This document shows positions 12,260 to 24,085 of a stretch of 64,000 nucleotides of DNA, piece by piece. The notes beneath the pieces are model-generated. The model worked only from the letters and a program-made list of their open reading frames with translations. It did no database searches and was not told the DNA's origin. Source of the DNA: Panopea generosa (lineage: Eukaryota; Mollusca; Bivalvia; Adapedonta; Hiatellidae); NCBI GenBank assembly GCA_029582155.1, contig CM055898.1, forward strand, positions 27,101,245-27,165,244. The letters are read 5' to 3'. The position numbers were made by a program, and so were the translations under genes. The stretch's first letter is position 1; every line of letters starts with the position of its first letter.

Positions 12260-12697
12260 TTTATGATAGCGTTGGTGTGTATTGATAGGCTAGCAAATAT
12301 TCTTACGCAGCGCACCGCTTATAAGTATGAATGAGACTGACCGGAGTTAAAACGATATCATTATGGAACTTTAACTTCTCTAGAAACTCAGAAACCAAGA
12401 ACTGCTCATCCATTGGCAATTGCAGAATGGAAATTCATTGTCTATATTGTCGGTTTATAATGCTGGTGAAACATCTATCATTCTTTATTTCAATGTTCAT
12501 TCACGATTTTGTAAATGAAAGGCACATTATAAAGTAAAGCGCATAACGTTGTTGTTCATTTTACACGTCTAATTCCGACCTTAAATGATTTGCATCAACT
12601 GCGTTGTTTTACATTTCACGCGCATTTATTCCCAATACTAACAGAACCTCGAATACATTCACAAAAGAATACGGAAGGATTTACTTGGCGGTCAAAG
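12260..12697. repeat. Right copy of the duplicated segment, first block
   Basis: This is the paralogue of 60-497 and ends at the CCGG that precedes the TIR element. Shared phrases include 'agcgttggt', 'acgtctaa.tc', 'atttattcccaatacta' and 'acttggcggtcaaa'. Confidence 0.75.
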
Positions 12698-12701
12698 CCG
12701 G
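12698..12701. repeat. Target-site duplication CCGG, left
   Basis: This CCGG immediately precedes the TGTCGCG terminus. The second copy is at 19308-19311, and the paralogous unoccupied site (498-501) has a single CCGG. Confidence 0.7.
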
Positions 12702-13534
12702 TGTCGCGTTAGATTCACACGCACTACGGAAAGCCCATGCTTTATGGGTGTACAAAAATGCTTATTTATCTGGTATACTTTAAGTTATGTATTGATATTT
12801 AAAAGATGTTTTTCATAATACCTATACTTGAAATTGGTAAAGATAAAAAGAAATATTTCGTCCAAAAAATTTTTTTAATTCGCATTCAAAATCGGTCAGT
12901 ATTTACAAAATGAGCGGTTTTATCTTCAATATGTTCTTTTTTGAAACGTTAAATCTCGAATGTTACTCAAGAAAGAAACAAGAAAACCTGGCAAAACTCA
13001 TTTGATTTAATACATTTTTAATTGGTCATATTGTCAACGTTATCAATATTAGTTTTATAAGAAAAGAAATCATCCAAAATTTATTCATTTCCAAGCAATG
13101 TATATTTTTTCGGCGTCAAATTCATTTCAAAACCTTAATTCACAAAAGATATCAAAAATACCAATATGAATTGCTCACTATAACCATTTGGTAAACTATA
13201 TTTTCAATTGGCAATACTTTTAAAGTTATTTTAATAAGCTTACTTTGATAAATGTTCCTCCAAAATCGATCCAGTTCCGAAAATCAACATATTGCTGGCA
13301 TTGCTTCTACGCGTGCACCGTTCAGAAATATCTGGACCCTAATAAACAATGTTAATTAATTTATTTTATTTCATGAGTTTTAAGAATTGCAAGTTTGATA
13401 TATCATCCATTTGTAAACATAATTATATTTATATTTCATTGTGTTTAGAGGCAAATATAAGAGATTGAATCCAGGTAATTCTTTCACAATATTTTGCCTC
13501 GCTTTCGAAAATCTAATCATTAATTTGTCAACAC

Positions 13535-14890
13535 AGTGACGCGTATGAAAATATAGTATTAATCAAGGAAATTGAATGTCGTGTTAGGATGTTGAGTATA
13601 TTTAGATTAGAAAATGTAGTGCCCAGTAAGAGAAATCTATAGTTGAGTAAGTATGTTATGTAGCGAGTGAGAAAATTTAAGTACTGCGTATGAAAATATA
13701 GTGTCAAATAAAGTAATTGTATGTCGAGTTATGATGTTGAGTATATATAGATTCAAAAATTTAGTGGCCATTAAATCTATAGTCGAGTAAGGCTGTTGTC
13801 TATCGAGTGAGAGAATCTAGTGTCGTGCATGAAAATATAGTGTCAAATCAGGAGATTGAATGTCAGGTTAGGATGTTGAGTATATATAGATTAGAAAATC
13901 TAGTGCCCAGTAAGAAAAATCTATAGTTGAGAAAGGATGTTATGTATCGGGTGAGAAAATTATTGTCGCATATGAAAATATAGTGTCAAATAAGGAAATT
14001 GAATGTTAGGTTAGGATGTTGAGTATATATAGATTAGAAAATATAGTACTAATAAAAAAGAAAATATTGTCGAACAAGGATGTAATGTATCGAGTGAGAA
14101 AATCTAGTATCGCATACGAAAATATAGTGTAAAATCAGGAAACTGAATGTCGGGTCAGGATGTTGAGTGTATATAGATTTGAAAATCTAGTGCCCAGTAA
14201 AATATATCAATAGTTGTTTAAGGATGTTATGTATCGAGTGAGAAAATCTAGTGTTGTATATGAAAATATAGTGTCAAATAAGGAAATTAAATGTTGTATA
14301 AGCATGTTGATTATGTTTAGATTAGAAAATCTAGTGCCCAGTAAGAAAAATCTATAATTGAGTAAGGATGTTATGTAGAGAGTGAGAAAATTTAGTGTCA
14401 AATAACGTAATTGATGTCGAGTTAGGATGATGAGTATATATAGATTAAAAAAATTAGTGCCTAGTGAAAAAATCTATAGTTGATTAAGAATGTTGTGAAT
14501 ATAGTGAGAAAATCGACTGTTGCATATAAAAATATAGTGTCAAATAATGAAATTGAATGTCATGATAAGATGTTGAATATATATAGATTAGAAAAGCCGT
14601 GCCCAGTTAAAAAAATCTACAGTCGAGTAAGGTTGTTGTGTATCAAGTGAGAAAATCGAGTGCTGCATATGAAACTATAGTGCCAAATAAGGAAATTGAA
14701 TGTCAAAGGATGTTGAGTATATATATAGAATAAAAAATTCTATATTCGAGTAAGGATGTTGTGTATCAAATGAGAAAAAGTAGTGTCGCATATAAAAACA
14801 GTGTCATATAAGAAAACTGAATGTCGTTAAGCATGTAAAGTATATATAGAAAAATCTATTGTCAATTAAGTATGTTGTGTATCAAGTGAG
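13535..14890. repeat. Tandem repeat, about 143-bp unit, roughly 9 copies
   Basis: 'ggatgttgagtatatataga' or close variants recur at about 13588, 13732, 13871, 14014 and 14158, and onward. The consensus also holds 'gtgtcaaataaggaaattga', 'tctagtgcccagtaagaaaa' and 'atgtatcgagtgagaaaat'. Units diverge and shorten toward the right. It lies inside the TIR element. Confidence 0.85.
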
Positions 14891-15850
14891 AAAAGGTACG
14901 AAACGTGTGCTTATCATGCAACTGGTGCTTGTCTTGCGTAATTTAAGTACTAAAACAATGTAATGTTCTTATCATTCAGGTAATTTGTCCTGTATAATTT
15001 AGGTACAACCGTGTGCTTATTATGCAATTGATGCTTGTCTTGTATAATTTAGGTACCAAACGTGTGTTTCTTATGGCGTAAGTGCCTGTCTTGTTTTATT
15101 CGGCATCAAATGTGTGGTTCTCCTGCAATTGATGCTTGTCTTGTGTAATTTAGTACCAAACACGTGCTTATCATGCAGGTAGCGCTTGCGTTTTGTAATT
15201 TTGGTACCTAACGTGTGGTTTTCATGTTGTTTGTGCTTGTCTTGTGTAATAAAGGTACCAAACGTGTGCATATCATGCCGTTGGTGACTATCTTTGGTAT
15301 TTTAGGTATCAAACGTGTGGTTCATGTGTGCGGTTGTTGCCTGTCTAGTGTAATTTAAGTACCTTGCGAGTGCTTATCATGCAGGCACGGCTTGCCGTGT
15401 GCAGTTTATGCATCAAACGTGTGGTTATCATGCCTTTAGTGCTTTAATTGTGTAATTTTGTACCAGACGTGTGGTTATCATGCCGTTGGTATATGTCTCG
15501 TGTATTTGATGTATCAAACGTGTGTTTCTCGTGCCGTTGGTGCTTAATTGTGTTATTTGGTACCAGACGTGTGGTTCTCATGCCGTTGGCACCTGCCTTG
15601 TGTATTTTTATGTTGCAAACGTGTTGTTTGCATACAGTTGATGCTTTTCCTATGTAATTTAAGTACCAAATAAGCAAGTTCCCATGCTGTTGGTGTTTTA
15701 ATCGTCTTATTTGGGTACCAAACAAGTGCATATCATGGAGTTGGTGCCTGTCTGTTAAGTACCAATCACGTGTCACGTGTGTATCATGCAGATTTTTTAT
15801 ATCTTGTATAATTCAGGCAATAAACGTGTGGTTCTCATGCCTGTCTTGTG
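14891..15850. repeat. Degenerate minisatellite, unit about 57 bp
   Basis: A variable unit carries 'gtaatttaggtaccaaacgt', 'gtggttctcatgc' and 'gttggtgcttgtcttgt'. It is repeated about 16 times with much substitution and length drift. The antisense ORFs it creates are repeat artefacts. Confidence 0.8.
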
Positions 15851-15989
15851 TAAACAATCCCAATTTTGGTAAATTTTCTATGTTTTTTAACACATGATCC
15901 CCTAACTTAATCTACAAATACGGTCCGTGTGATATTGTAACCTTATTGGATTATTATTTGACTATTTAGTGATATACAAAAAGATACAC

Positions 15990-16445
15990 GACTGACAAGA
16001 AAAATATATTGCAAGAATATAAGGTTTGAAAGGTCCGTAAAACAAGAATGAAGTAAGGATGGAAAGGATAAGAAGAATGAAGTATGAAAAGAAAGAAAAA
16101 CAAGAATGAGATGTAAGAAAAGATAGGAAACAATAATGAAGTAAGACGAAAAGGAAGACGAGTATGAAGTTAGGATGGAAAAGAAACAAGACTGAAATAT
16201 GAATGGTAAAGAAAACAAGAATGAGTAAGAAAAGATAGGGGAAAAAATGATGAAGTAAGGTTGGAAAGGAAAACAAGAGTAAAGAATACAAGAATGAAGT
16301 AAGATTGGAAAGCAAAACAAGAATGAGGTAAGGTTGGAATGAATGAAGAATAGAAGAATGAAGTAAGAATGGAAAGAATGAAGATACAAGAATAAAGTAT
16401 GCGTGGAATCTAAAATTTACAAGGATGAAGTTTGAACTAAGTATA
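15990..16445. repeat. Purine-rich degenerate tandem tract
   Basis: The top strand is almost all A and G, built of words such as 'aagaatgaagtaag' and 'ggaaagaaaacaagaatgag' at irregular spacing. The complementary strand gives Phe/Ser/Leu-rich open frames, which I regard as artefacts of composition. Confidence 0.8.
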
Positions 16446-16720
16446 CAAAAAGTTGAAAGTAAAAAAAGCAAGTATAAAAAGAATGTAATATGAATATTGT
16501 AAGTTAAGAAATTTCAAGAAAATAAAAGTAAGTGCAGAAGTATATGAGCATATGTAAGAATATAGGAAAGGCGCTTAATACCCCACGACCGGTGATAAAG
16601 CAATTGTAAAAAAAAGGGACATAATATATGGTTTATTGAAATAGCTATTAATAGCATTGATAATCCATTGCCAAAGGCATATTCACAGGTTTCGTCGAGA
16701 TCTGTTAACGGCAAAATATG

Positions 16721-16808
16721 ATTGAGACAAGATAACTTATTGCAAAGACAAAATGTATAGATGTACATAGGCACATTTTGTCTTTGCAATAAGTTATCTT
16801 GTCTTAAT
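16721..16808. repeat. Near-perfect hairpin, 32-bp arms and 16-nt loop
   Basis: The arm 16725-16756 (agacaagataacttattgca and on) is the exact reverse complement of 16773-16804. A G/T wobble then three further pairs extend it to 16721-16808. The loop is 16757-16772. It is pre-miRNA-sized, but expression cannot be judged. Confidence 0.9.
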
Positions 16809-16969
16809 GGTTCAGCTACTACCTTTTAAATCCAAATAATGTTTTCAAGCACGAGGAAAAGTCCTAGACTGCATGTCATCAATTTAACTGAAAGGAGTCT
16901 TAGGAGTGCTTTTATTTATTATTTTTTAATTGAATCGCTTGATTTTGCTTCATTGTTGCTTGTTGTATA

Positions 16970-17345
16970 TAAAACCAAACGCGTGGTTTTCATACCGTTG
17001 GTGCTTGTCGTTTGTAATTTGCGTACTTAACATGTTAATCTCATGCGTTTATGCTTTAATTTTGTAATTTAGGTATTAAACGTTTGCTTATCATGCAGTT
17101 TGTGCTTGTGTCATGTAATGTAGGTACCAAACGTTTGGTTCTCATTCCGTTTGGTGCTTTTATGGTGTAATTTTGGTACCAAGTGCTTGGTTCTCAAGAA
17201 GTTGGTTCTTGTCTTGTGTAATTTAAGTACCAAACACGTGCTTATCATGCACATAGCGCTTGTCTTATGTAATAAAGGTACCAAACGTGGTATTATCGTC
17301 ATTGATGCGTGTGCATATCATGCTGTTGGTGATTGTCTCGTGTAG
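16970..17345. repeat. Second tract of the ~57-bp minisatellite
   Basis: It holds the same words as 14891-15850 ('gtaatttaggtaccaaacg', 'cttatcatgca', 'ttggtgcttgtc'). The two tracts are separated by the purine-rich tract and the hairpin. Confidence 0.75.
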
Positions 17346-17434
17346 TGTCCAACACGTTAATCACACAAGTAGAAGGTGTAACTTGATATAAATTAATTAT
17401 TGGAGTAAAGTCGTAGAGCGCTTGGTCAAGTGTC

Positions 17435-17437
<3 letters not shown>

Positions 17438-17492
<55 letters not shown>
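17438..17492. repeat. (GA)n microsatellite
   Basis: Uninterrupted GA dinucleotides span about 55 bases. Confidence 0.97.
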
Positions 17493-17496
<4 letters not shown>

Positions 17497-18316
17497 GAGT
17501 TTGAGATATGAGACACAGAGAGAGCTAAATTTGGAAAAAGAGAAAGAGTAAAGAATAACAGAACTGTAAAAAACGATAACAAAGAGGAGAAAATGGAGTA
17601 AGAAATCGGGATAGTAGAGAAGTTATCCGGACAAACGCCCGTTGGACAAAAGACCCTTGGTCAATAAATGTACACGTTGACAAAAGCCACTTGGTGCATT
17701 AATACATATTAAAGAAAAAATCCCAATTAGTATAAGTACATGAATATGACTACTATATATTCACTTCAGATCAATTCAATTCTCTCATTCTGACAGCCCA
17801 GTCGTCATAAATAGTAATATGTCATTTAATAAAATGTAAACATATATTATGGATATGTTCACCTGTTCAGACTAAGAATGTTATACCTCGTACACAATAA
17901 CCTGTCCTCTGACACGAACTAGGTTCGAAAATGGCACCCCTTGTTATCATAATAAAATTACTCAACCAAGATAAGGGGTCATAAAGTCACAATCCTAAAT
18001 TTGTTCGACTATAATTTACACATGTATACGGAATGGAAATAATAGATTGCAAGAAATATTACCACATGAAACTTTATTTCGATAAGAAATGTTTCTAAGT
18101 TTAAGCCTGGTGTCAGAATACATAAATAAAAGGAAGTTTTATAGTATACACAGAGTAAAGGAATAAAACTATCTGGTAAATACAACTTATCGTCCCATTA
18201 GAGCAATAAGGTACCAAGTGTATATGAAATAAGAAGGCATTAAGTACCTTTTTGCATCAGTGGGGCGTTATGTTCTGTTAATAAATATACAAATATTAGT
18301 GACAAGGGTAAATAAA

Positions 18317-18396
18317 TGAGTGAATGCGTGAGTGAGTGAGCGAGCGAGCGAGCGAGGGAGGGAGGGATGGATGGATGGATGGATGGATGGATGGAT
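18317..18396. repeat. Compound microsatellite (GAGT/GAGC/GAGG/GATG)n
   Basis: Successive runs of gagt, gagc, gagg and ggat tetranucleotides share the frame of a single 4-bp register, which suggests stepwise mutation of one array. Confidence 0.95.
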
Positions 18397-19307
18397 TGAA
18401 AATGTAGCAGTATGCTTTAACGAGTATAAAGTTATTTAAATGACTTAGAAGTAGTGATTGGTATTATAAGCGCCACGGTTAATTCATGTTTCAGTGACGC
18501 CTTAAAATAATGCTTATTTTTCTTAATTAATTAGCATTTACAAATTATTAAATTTTCTTTTGATTTTGTAAGAACACGGGCCACCAATCGGTCATTGTTT
18601 CAATTATAACTTGATTTGTGTAGAATACATTTTTGATAAAAGATGAAGCCTATTTTGTAATTGGCATAAATGATATGTTGTTCATCATGTTTTATATCTA
18701 TGTTATTCAACATTTAATTTTTCTATTTTACTAAAGTTAATAACGCTGTTTTCTTTTATTTTATACTTTACCAATCTTATTATACGTTTATCATTCATGT
18801 TGTTTAATCAGCGATTTCACTAGCTACTACAATACTGTATGAAACGGTTGTGAGTATTTTTTGCCGTTTTGCGAACGGATGCCCGTGAATAAATGCTTAA
18901 TTCTCCGTTGTTACGCCAGTTTCTATTAATATGTTTACATCACTCGATCAGGTAATAATTCAGCTTTCGATTGGTGTATGTTTCACTGAAATAAAAGTTA
19001 TTTATTTATTTATTTAGTTAAATTGTGTTTAACCGCGATTCACTGTTGGTGATTTTCCTTCTCTTATATTGGTTAATAACACGTCTATTTTTTTACTGTC
19101 ATAAGTGTACGTTTTAAGAGTAAATTAACACTCATGTGGGTTTTTTACCAGTTCATCCTATGTTTAAACAAAGACACGCGTTTTCAAATGATTAATAACC
19201 TTTAAACAAATAGAATTATTCGATTCAAAACAGTAACAAATGCGTGTGATTTTTTTCCGCGTGTGAATCTGTGGACTATTGGGAGTGCGTGTGAATCTAA
19301 CGTAACA

Positions 19308-19335
19308 CCGGTAGTATTCCTAATATCGCTGATGA
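19308..19335. repeat. Target-site duplication CCGG (right) and right flank of the duplicated segment
   Basis: 19308-19311 is CCGG. 19312-19335 ('tagtattcctaatatcgctg' onward) aligns with 502-525, about 21 of 26 positions when two further bases are included. Confidence 0.7.
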
Positions 19336-21660
19336 CCTATTTACTGTTAATGCTGGCCTTAACTGCAAACACAGTAACCATTGATACAATTGCTGCAATA
19401 GTTACAGTACGATCAAAAGTTTTAATACTGTCAGGACGCTAGTAAATGGGTTATTTAAAGGTAAGGGCAAGTAAAATGCAAACAGCATTTCATTTAACAT
19501 TAGTGCATGTATCAATTACATTGATATGAAAGGGAGTATGTTGGCATTAAACTCTCAATATGGTATCGTAAGTAAACATTAGTATAAAGATATACGTATT
19601 ACTTACGCATGTTTGTGCAAAAAAGTATATAATTATATTGCCGCTTTATTATTTGCAAGGTTTTCAGAAGCTATATCATTTGACTTGTCTCACCTTTAAT
19701 TTCCATTTTGAACGAACTGTCTTTAGTATTCCAACCAACCATCGTAAAATTCGATAGTGTCATAAGTTGTATACAAATACATATTGATTTCTTAAAATAT
19801 TGTTTATTACAGTTACCTATGTATAATTTTCAAATATTTATTTCAACAAACAGGTGCGTGCACAGATATTTTCTGCAATACACAATTATGTATTTCGTGG
19901 AAACCAGTGTAATATTACTCAATATTTTTCACGTCCCGCGATGAATCATTGTCAATTTTAATAGTTGTTAAATTAAGATAATTTAATAACTATTTGGTTA
20001 ATTAAGGTATTGAATCAAAATATAAGTATTATTATATGTGCATAGCACATAAAGAAATTCTACATTAGCGGATTTTATTTGTAATTTGCAAATACACTCC
20101 CTTTAAGGACATTTTTTTTTTTAATATTGGGTTTGATCTGTGTTGTTGTCTAATTTGAAGACAGAATGTTTTATTGGCACATGGCGACGTTGTCTTGCAA
20201 ATACTACCGTAACTTCTCTTAAAGAACATAGCAGTTTATCTTGTTTTTGGCATATCTTGATATTGTCTATGTGTTGAGTTGTTGAAAAGACGTTATTGGT
20301 TATGAAGTTAAGTAAACTGTTGTCAAACTTGATTCAAAATATTGCAAAATATCCAAAAGATAATACGTTAGTAGCCGAAATATATTTGAATAAATAATAG
20401 CAGTCATTAAACTCCCTAACAATATATGTAAAAAATCGTTTATAACATATAGCAACACTCGATAAAGTCTAACAAGATACTTTAAGTTGACATTTTACTA
20501 CATTTATCTAGACTTTCTTTAAGGAAAAACGCCCTGTATCATTTATGTAAGAGTATTGTTTCGTCTATTTCCTTAATGTGTCACGGACTACAGATTATAC
20601 TCTATGTGTTGATAAAAGTAAAGTTAATCTAATGCGATGCATTCAAGTAATTTGAGAAATGTAACGTAATACGACAGTGTCTGGTCAGAATGACATGTTG
20701 TGCTTGAGAAGAGGCAATGTTCTAGCAACTAAAGACATTCCACAAACATTCACCATGTGTTATGTTAGTTGTACGCAACTCCTAATGCTTTATTGTAACG
20801 AAATTATATATCTTGTTATTGATTCAATTAACAATGATAATGTCATGTTTTACATTTTATAATTGAATACATTTAAACAGCTTTGATGACTTTGATGATG
20901 GATTATCTGTAATTCAGTTTAGCAGTAGGTATATACTGGCGTGTTAGTTAAACTGATAGCTGTATTGGCAACATGTTTAAATGCAGAATTGATATTACCT
21001 GGTTTAATGTGCAATGTCAACAATTATTTAGGTGTTATGTCAATCCATCTTTGCAACCTCGCTTATCAAATAGGTATACCTCATTCTTTACTTGAAACAC
21101 TATTTAAGAAATATCACATCTATCTGTGACACGGGCAAAGTGCTTGAAACACTATTGAAGAAATATCACACCTATCTTTTGCACAGGTAAATCGCATTTA
21201 TTACCAGAAGGTATCTAATAGAGTGGAGCTTGGCTATAAGTAACGCAGGAAAGATAATGTCGATCTATATAAATCATTATTGATTGATGTCAATGACTAT
21301 CACTATATGTCTCATTCGTTGACATGTTTGATTTCATTGTATGGTCGAACTGAGGGATCAGGCAATATTTAAAACTATTATGTCATTCAATTCGGTTAAA
21401 TTTTCAATACGTTTGAATGGACTTTATGTTTTACTATTATTTGCCTGTAAAGTTTTCATATTGATTTGGACACCTCTTGATTAGTTTCACGTCTTGCGGC
21501 CATAGCATCTAACCAACCGTTTGATTAGCATGGCTTCTATGATTTATTATAAACCGAACATTGATGGAGGCGTGTTTAAACATTTTTATATAATCGATGA
21601 TATGCCCATTATTTATAGTTTACATTTATATGATTTAATTTAAAGCATTTAATGTGTGAA
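19336..21660. other. 2.3-kb stretch absent from the left copy, content unknown
   Basis: The left copy runs from 525 to about 724 with only the MITE fragment between, whereas here 2.3 kb separates the homologous blocks. I see no convincing ORF or terminal repeats. A 52-bp direct duplication lies at about 21091-21185 ('cttgaaacactatt.aagaaa'). Confidence 0.5.
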
Positions 21661-21731
21661 GTGTTTCTCTATTAAGTCCTTCGAGAGCTGTTGCAACTAT
21701 ATATTTTCAAATCTTATTCTAAATATTAAGA

Positions 21732-22023
21732 CTGAGTGATTTATTGAATATTTAGAGTCATTTTGATGCCGTCGAGGGCTAACAGACGGTCAATTAACCT
21801 AACCACTGTTTCCTGGAATCCTGAAAGGTTAACCAGAACTCGAGCAAACCCCATCTCTACAAGTAACTGACTTCCCACTTGAATCAACAGTGAGAGACGA
21901 ATGATAATGAGACACAATGTCGTTTATCATTCATCACGGAGAGTGTTGCCACGGGGGTATTCGAACTCACAACTCCTGGATTGATAGTCAGACGCGTAAC
22001 CAACAGAGCTAATCGGGCATGGC
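21732..22023 (-). mobile_element. tRNA-derived SINE, complete, with 11-bp target-site duplication
   Basis: On the minus strand the head shows the A box-like 'ttagctctgttggtta', an anticodon arm 'tctgactatcaatcca' and the B box 'gagttcgaatacc'. A body of about 220 bp follows, ending near 'caataaatcactcagt'. AAATATTAAGA flanks it at 21721-21731 and 22024-22034. The paralogous locus has the single uninterrupted site at 773-783, which fixes both borders. Transcription would use the internal Pol III promoter. The same family recurs at 23334-23560 and 7198-7320. Confidence 0.9.
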
Positions 22024-22560
22024 AAATATTAAGATAATGCCATTTTCATCACAAGAACATCGGACTGACACAGATAGAATCTGGACATATGTGTGTGAGT
22101 TATAAATTACTGCATATAATACAGGTTTTATTTATGGTTTTCTTGCAGTTATACATCTAGATCCATTTCTTTCGCAGATGATAAACAATAATTGTTACTG
22201 CAGTTTGCATGCTAATGCAAGGAATTTAAAGACATTATCAATCTTATTTCTGACCGGCACGAAGATTGCCTTTTAAAATCAGGAAGTGTGCAGCTCCTAA
22301 GATGATGATGTATGAATATGTATATAATAATAATATACTGATGCTTTGAAGGAACTTTTATGGGTACAAAATCACTTATGACTATTTTGTAATCAGGATT
22401 GATAAAACGGTATGATTTTATCGCCATATATTGTCTATTTGATGCTTGAAAAATCTTTAAAGACAGCATCAAGTAATGGTTTTCCTTCTACCCATGAAAC
22501 AGATACATGAGTGTTCACAAAAGATCTGAGCTTACTTTGAAGTCGAGCAAAATCAAATTA
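22024..22560. repeat. Right copy of the duplicated segment, second block
   Basis: This is the paralogue of about 773-1320. Shared phrases include 'gttactgcag'/'gttactacag', 'ggcacgaagatt', 'tgattttatcgcca', 'catcaagtaatggttttcc' and 'gatctgagcttac'. The open frame at 22212-22472 is not conserved in the left copy and is not accepted. Confidence 0.8.
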
Positions 22561-24085
22561 GTAAAATTAAAGATATATCTGATAACGTTACAAAACAACA
22601 CGAAACGCTGATCGCTAAACTTCTTTCTAGTTTTCTTTCTTTAAAACTTTATTAATCTATATAATAAATCTTCACTTTACTAAACATTATGTAGGATCTC
22701 ATATTCACATATTCTAAAAGAGAAGGAATATTAAACTTCAACTCTGTCATTTTCATTTTCAAACAGAATACTACATTATGCCGATACTAGGGGACGTGCG
22801 GGGTATTAAATACATCAATATTTCTAATGAACCCATTCAGTAAAACAGAGTCCGCTTTTTGCCTTTTATTGATAGTGTTCTGTGTTAAAAGGGGACCTTT
22901 TATCAGATGTATTATTTATACATGAAGGTTAACAAGATATACATGCACAGATAAAAAAGAAAATCATACATATTTTGGTTATTATCTCACCAACAACTTG
23001 TTGTCTTTTTATGCACCCATATATTTGTTTTAATTAAATAATATTTGTAAACAATTGTAACTTTTGTTTGTGTATTTCTTGTGAAGCTTACATTTTTATT
23101 ACGAGCTCAAAGACGGGTAGATTGCTGGTGAGGTAATATGTACAATACATATTTTTTTAATTTTGATATTGTCTAAAGATACGTTAACACAGATTTGTCA
23201 CATATTATCAATTGAAAACAAATAACAAAAATACTATAGAAGTCGTCTTTAACAACACATTTCTCTACCTAAATAGCTCAAGAAAGAAAAACTGTTCGAA
23301 ATATGTTGTTTTTACATCTCCCTTGTACTATGAGGCCGGGCCCGGTTGGTTTAGCGACTAGCGGATCTGATGATCAATGCAGGGGGTTAAGGTTTATGTG
23401 ATTGATACATGATATTGCGTCTCACTGTCATTCGTGTCTCATCGCTGATTTAAGTGGAGAAGTTATAAGTAACTTGTTGAGGTAGGTGTGCACGAGTAAT
23501 GGTTAATTTTTTTCAGGAACCCAGGAAAGAGTGGTTAGGTTAACTGATCCTATACCTTAACTTGAACGGAACCTTAAACTTTTTATTTATATTTGTTGTT
23601 TTGTGAAATTACAACATCTTGTACGATGGCACCATTACACAAACTTTACTGCTTTTCTTGAAATTACTTAAAATTTAACACAGATGACATTACACAGGGA
23701 CTTTCTTGTGGAGAAGAAAACGGTCATAGAAACAAAGTATTAAAATATTGAAGTTTGATTATTTGATACCTGAATCATTAAAACTTTAAACAAACTAACG
23801 CTACCTAATGTCTGAGCTATTGCTAAGTTAATATGAAATAACTACTATAATTGAACCATTTATAAACAACAAAACACCAGAACAACTTTTGAATACTAAA
23901 AAAAGCATCTTCTATTTATACCTGATATATGAATACAATATAGCATTGCTATGAGCCGCTTTCTGGTGTATTGTTAAATATTACAGAAATATAGAAAACA
24001 TAAACTGTCAGGTGGCGGTTTAGCTGTTCAATTCAGTATATATGAAAATGCAATAAAACATAATAGTAAAATTATACTGAGTGCT
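22561..24085. other. 1.5-kb stretch inserted in the right copy, with one rearranged block
   Basis: It interrupts the homology that is continuous at about 1320-1330 in the left copy. 22750-22870 ('gccgatactaggggacgtg', 'gtaaaacagagtccgc') resembles 1950-2070, which sits after, not before, the third block in the left copy. A SINE lies at 23334-23560. The rest is unrecognised. Confidence 0.55.
23334..23560 (+). mobile_element. tRNA-derived SINE, same family as 21732-22023, diverged
   Basis: The head 'ggttggtttagcgactagcg', the loop region 'ctgatgatcaa' and the body words 'cattcgtgtctcatcg', 'gtaacttgttgag' and 'agagtggttaggttaactga' follow the order seen in the SINE at 21732-22023 read in its own orientation. 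The B box is decayed. Confidence 0.75.

Larger units (their letters stand above)
12702..19307. mobile_element. 6.6-kb TIR DNA transposon, Ginger-like, no intact transposase
   Basis: The left terminus, TGTCGCGTTAGATTCACACG plus CACT (12702-12725), is matched in inverse by 19284-19307 with 2 mismatches in 24 positions. A third mismatch appears two bases further in. Both ends abut CCGG, and the paralogous segment at 498-501 carries one CCGG with the same flanks, so the boundaries are supported by an empty site. TGT...ACA termini with a 4-bp CCGG duplication are what I recall for Ginger-type DNA transposons, whose DDE integrase is related to those of Gypsy retroelements. No integrase ORF is visible. 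The interior is filled by 143-bp repeats, ~57-bp repeats, a purine-rich tract, a 32-bp perfect hairpin and microsatellites, so this is a non-autonomous or eroded copy. Confidence 0.7.

Noticed and set aside
15943..16471. Two antisense frames of 148 and 169 codons rich in Phe, Ser and Leu, looking membrane-like
   Set aside because: They are the complement of a purine-rich degenerate repeat, overlap each other in different frames, and show no conserved motif.
12702..19307. An LTR retrotransposon (TG...CA ends and a 4-bp duplication)
   Set aside because: There are no long direct terminal repeats; instead the ends are 24-bp inverted repeats.
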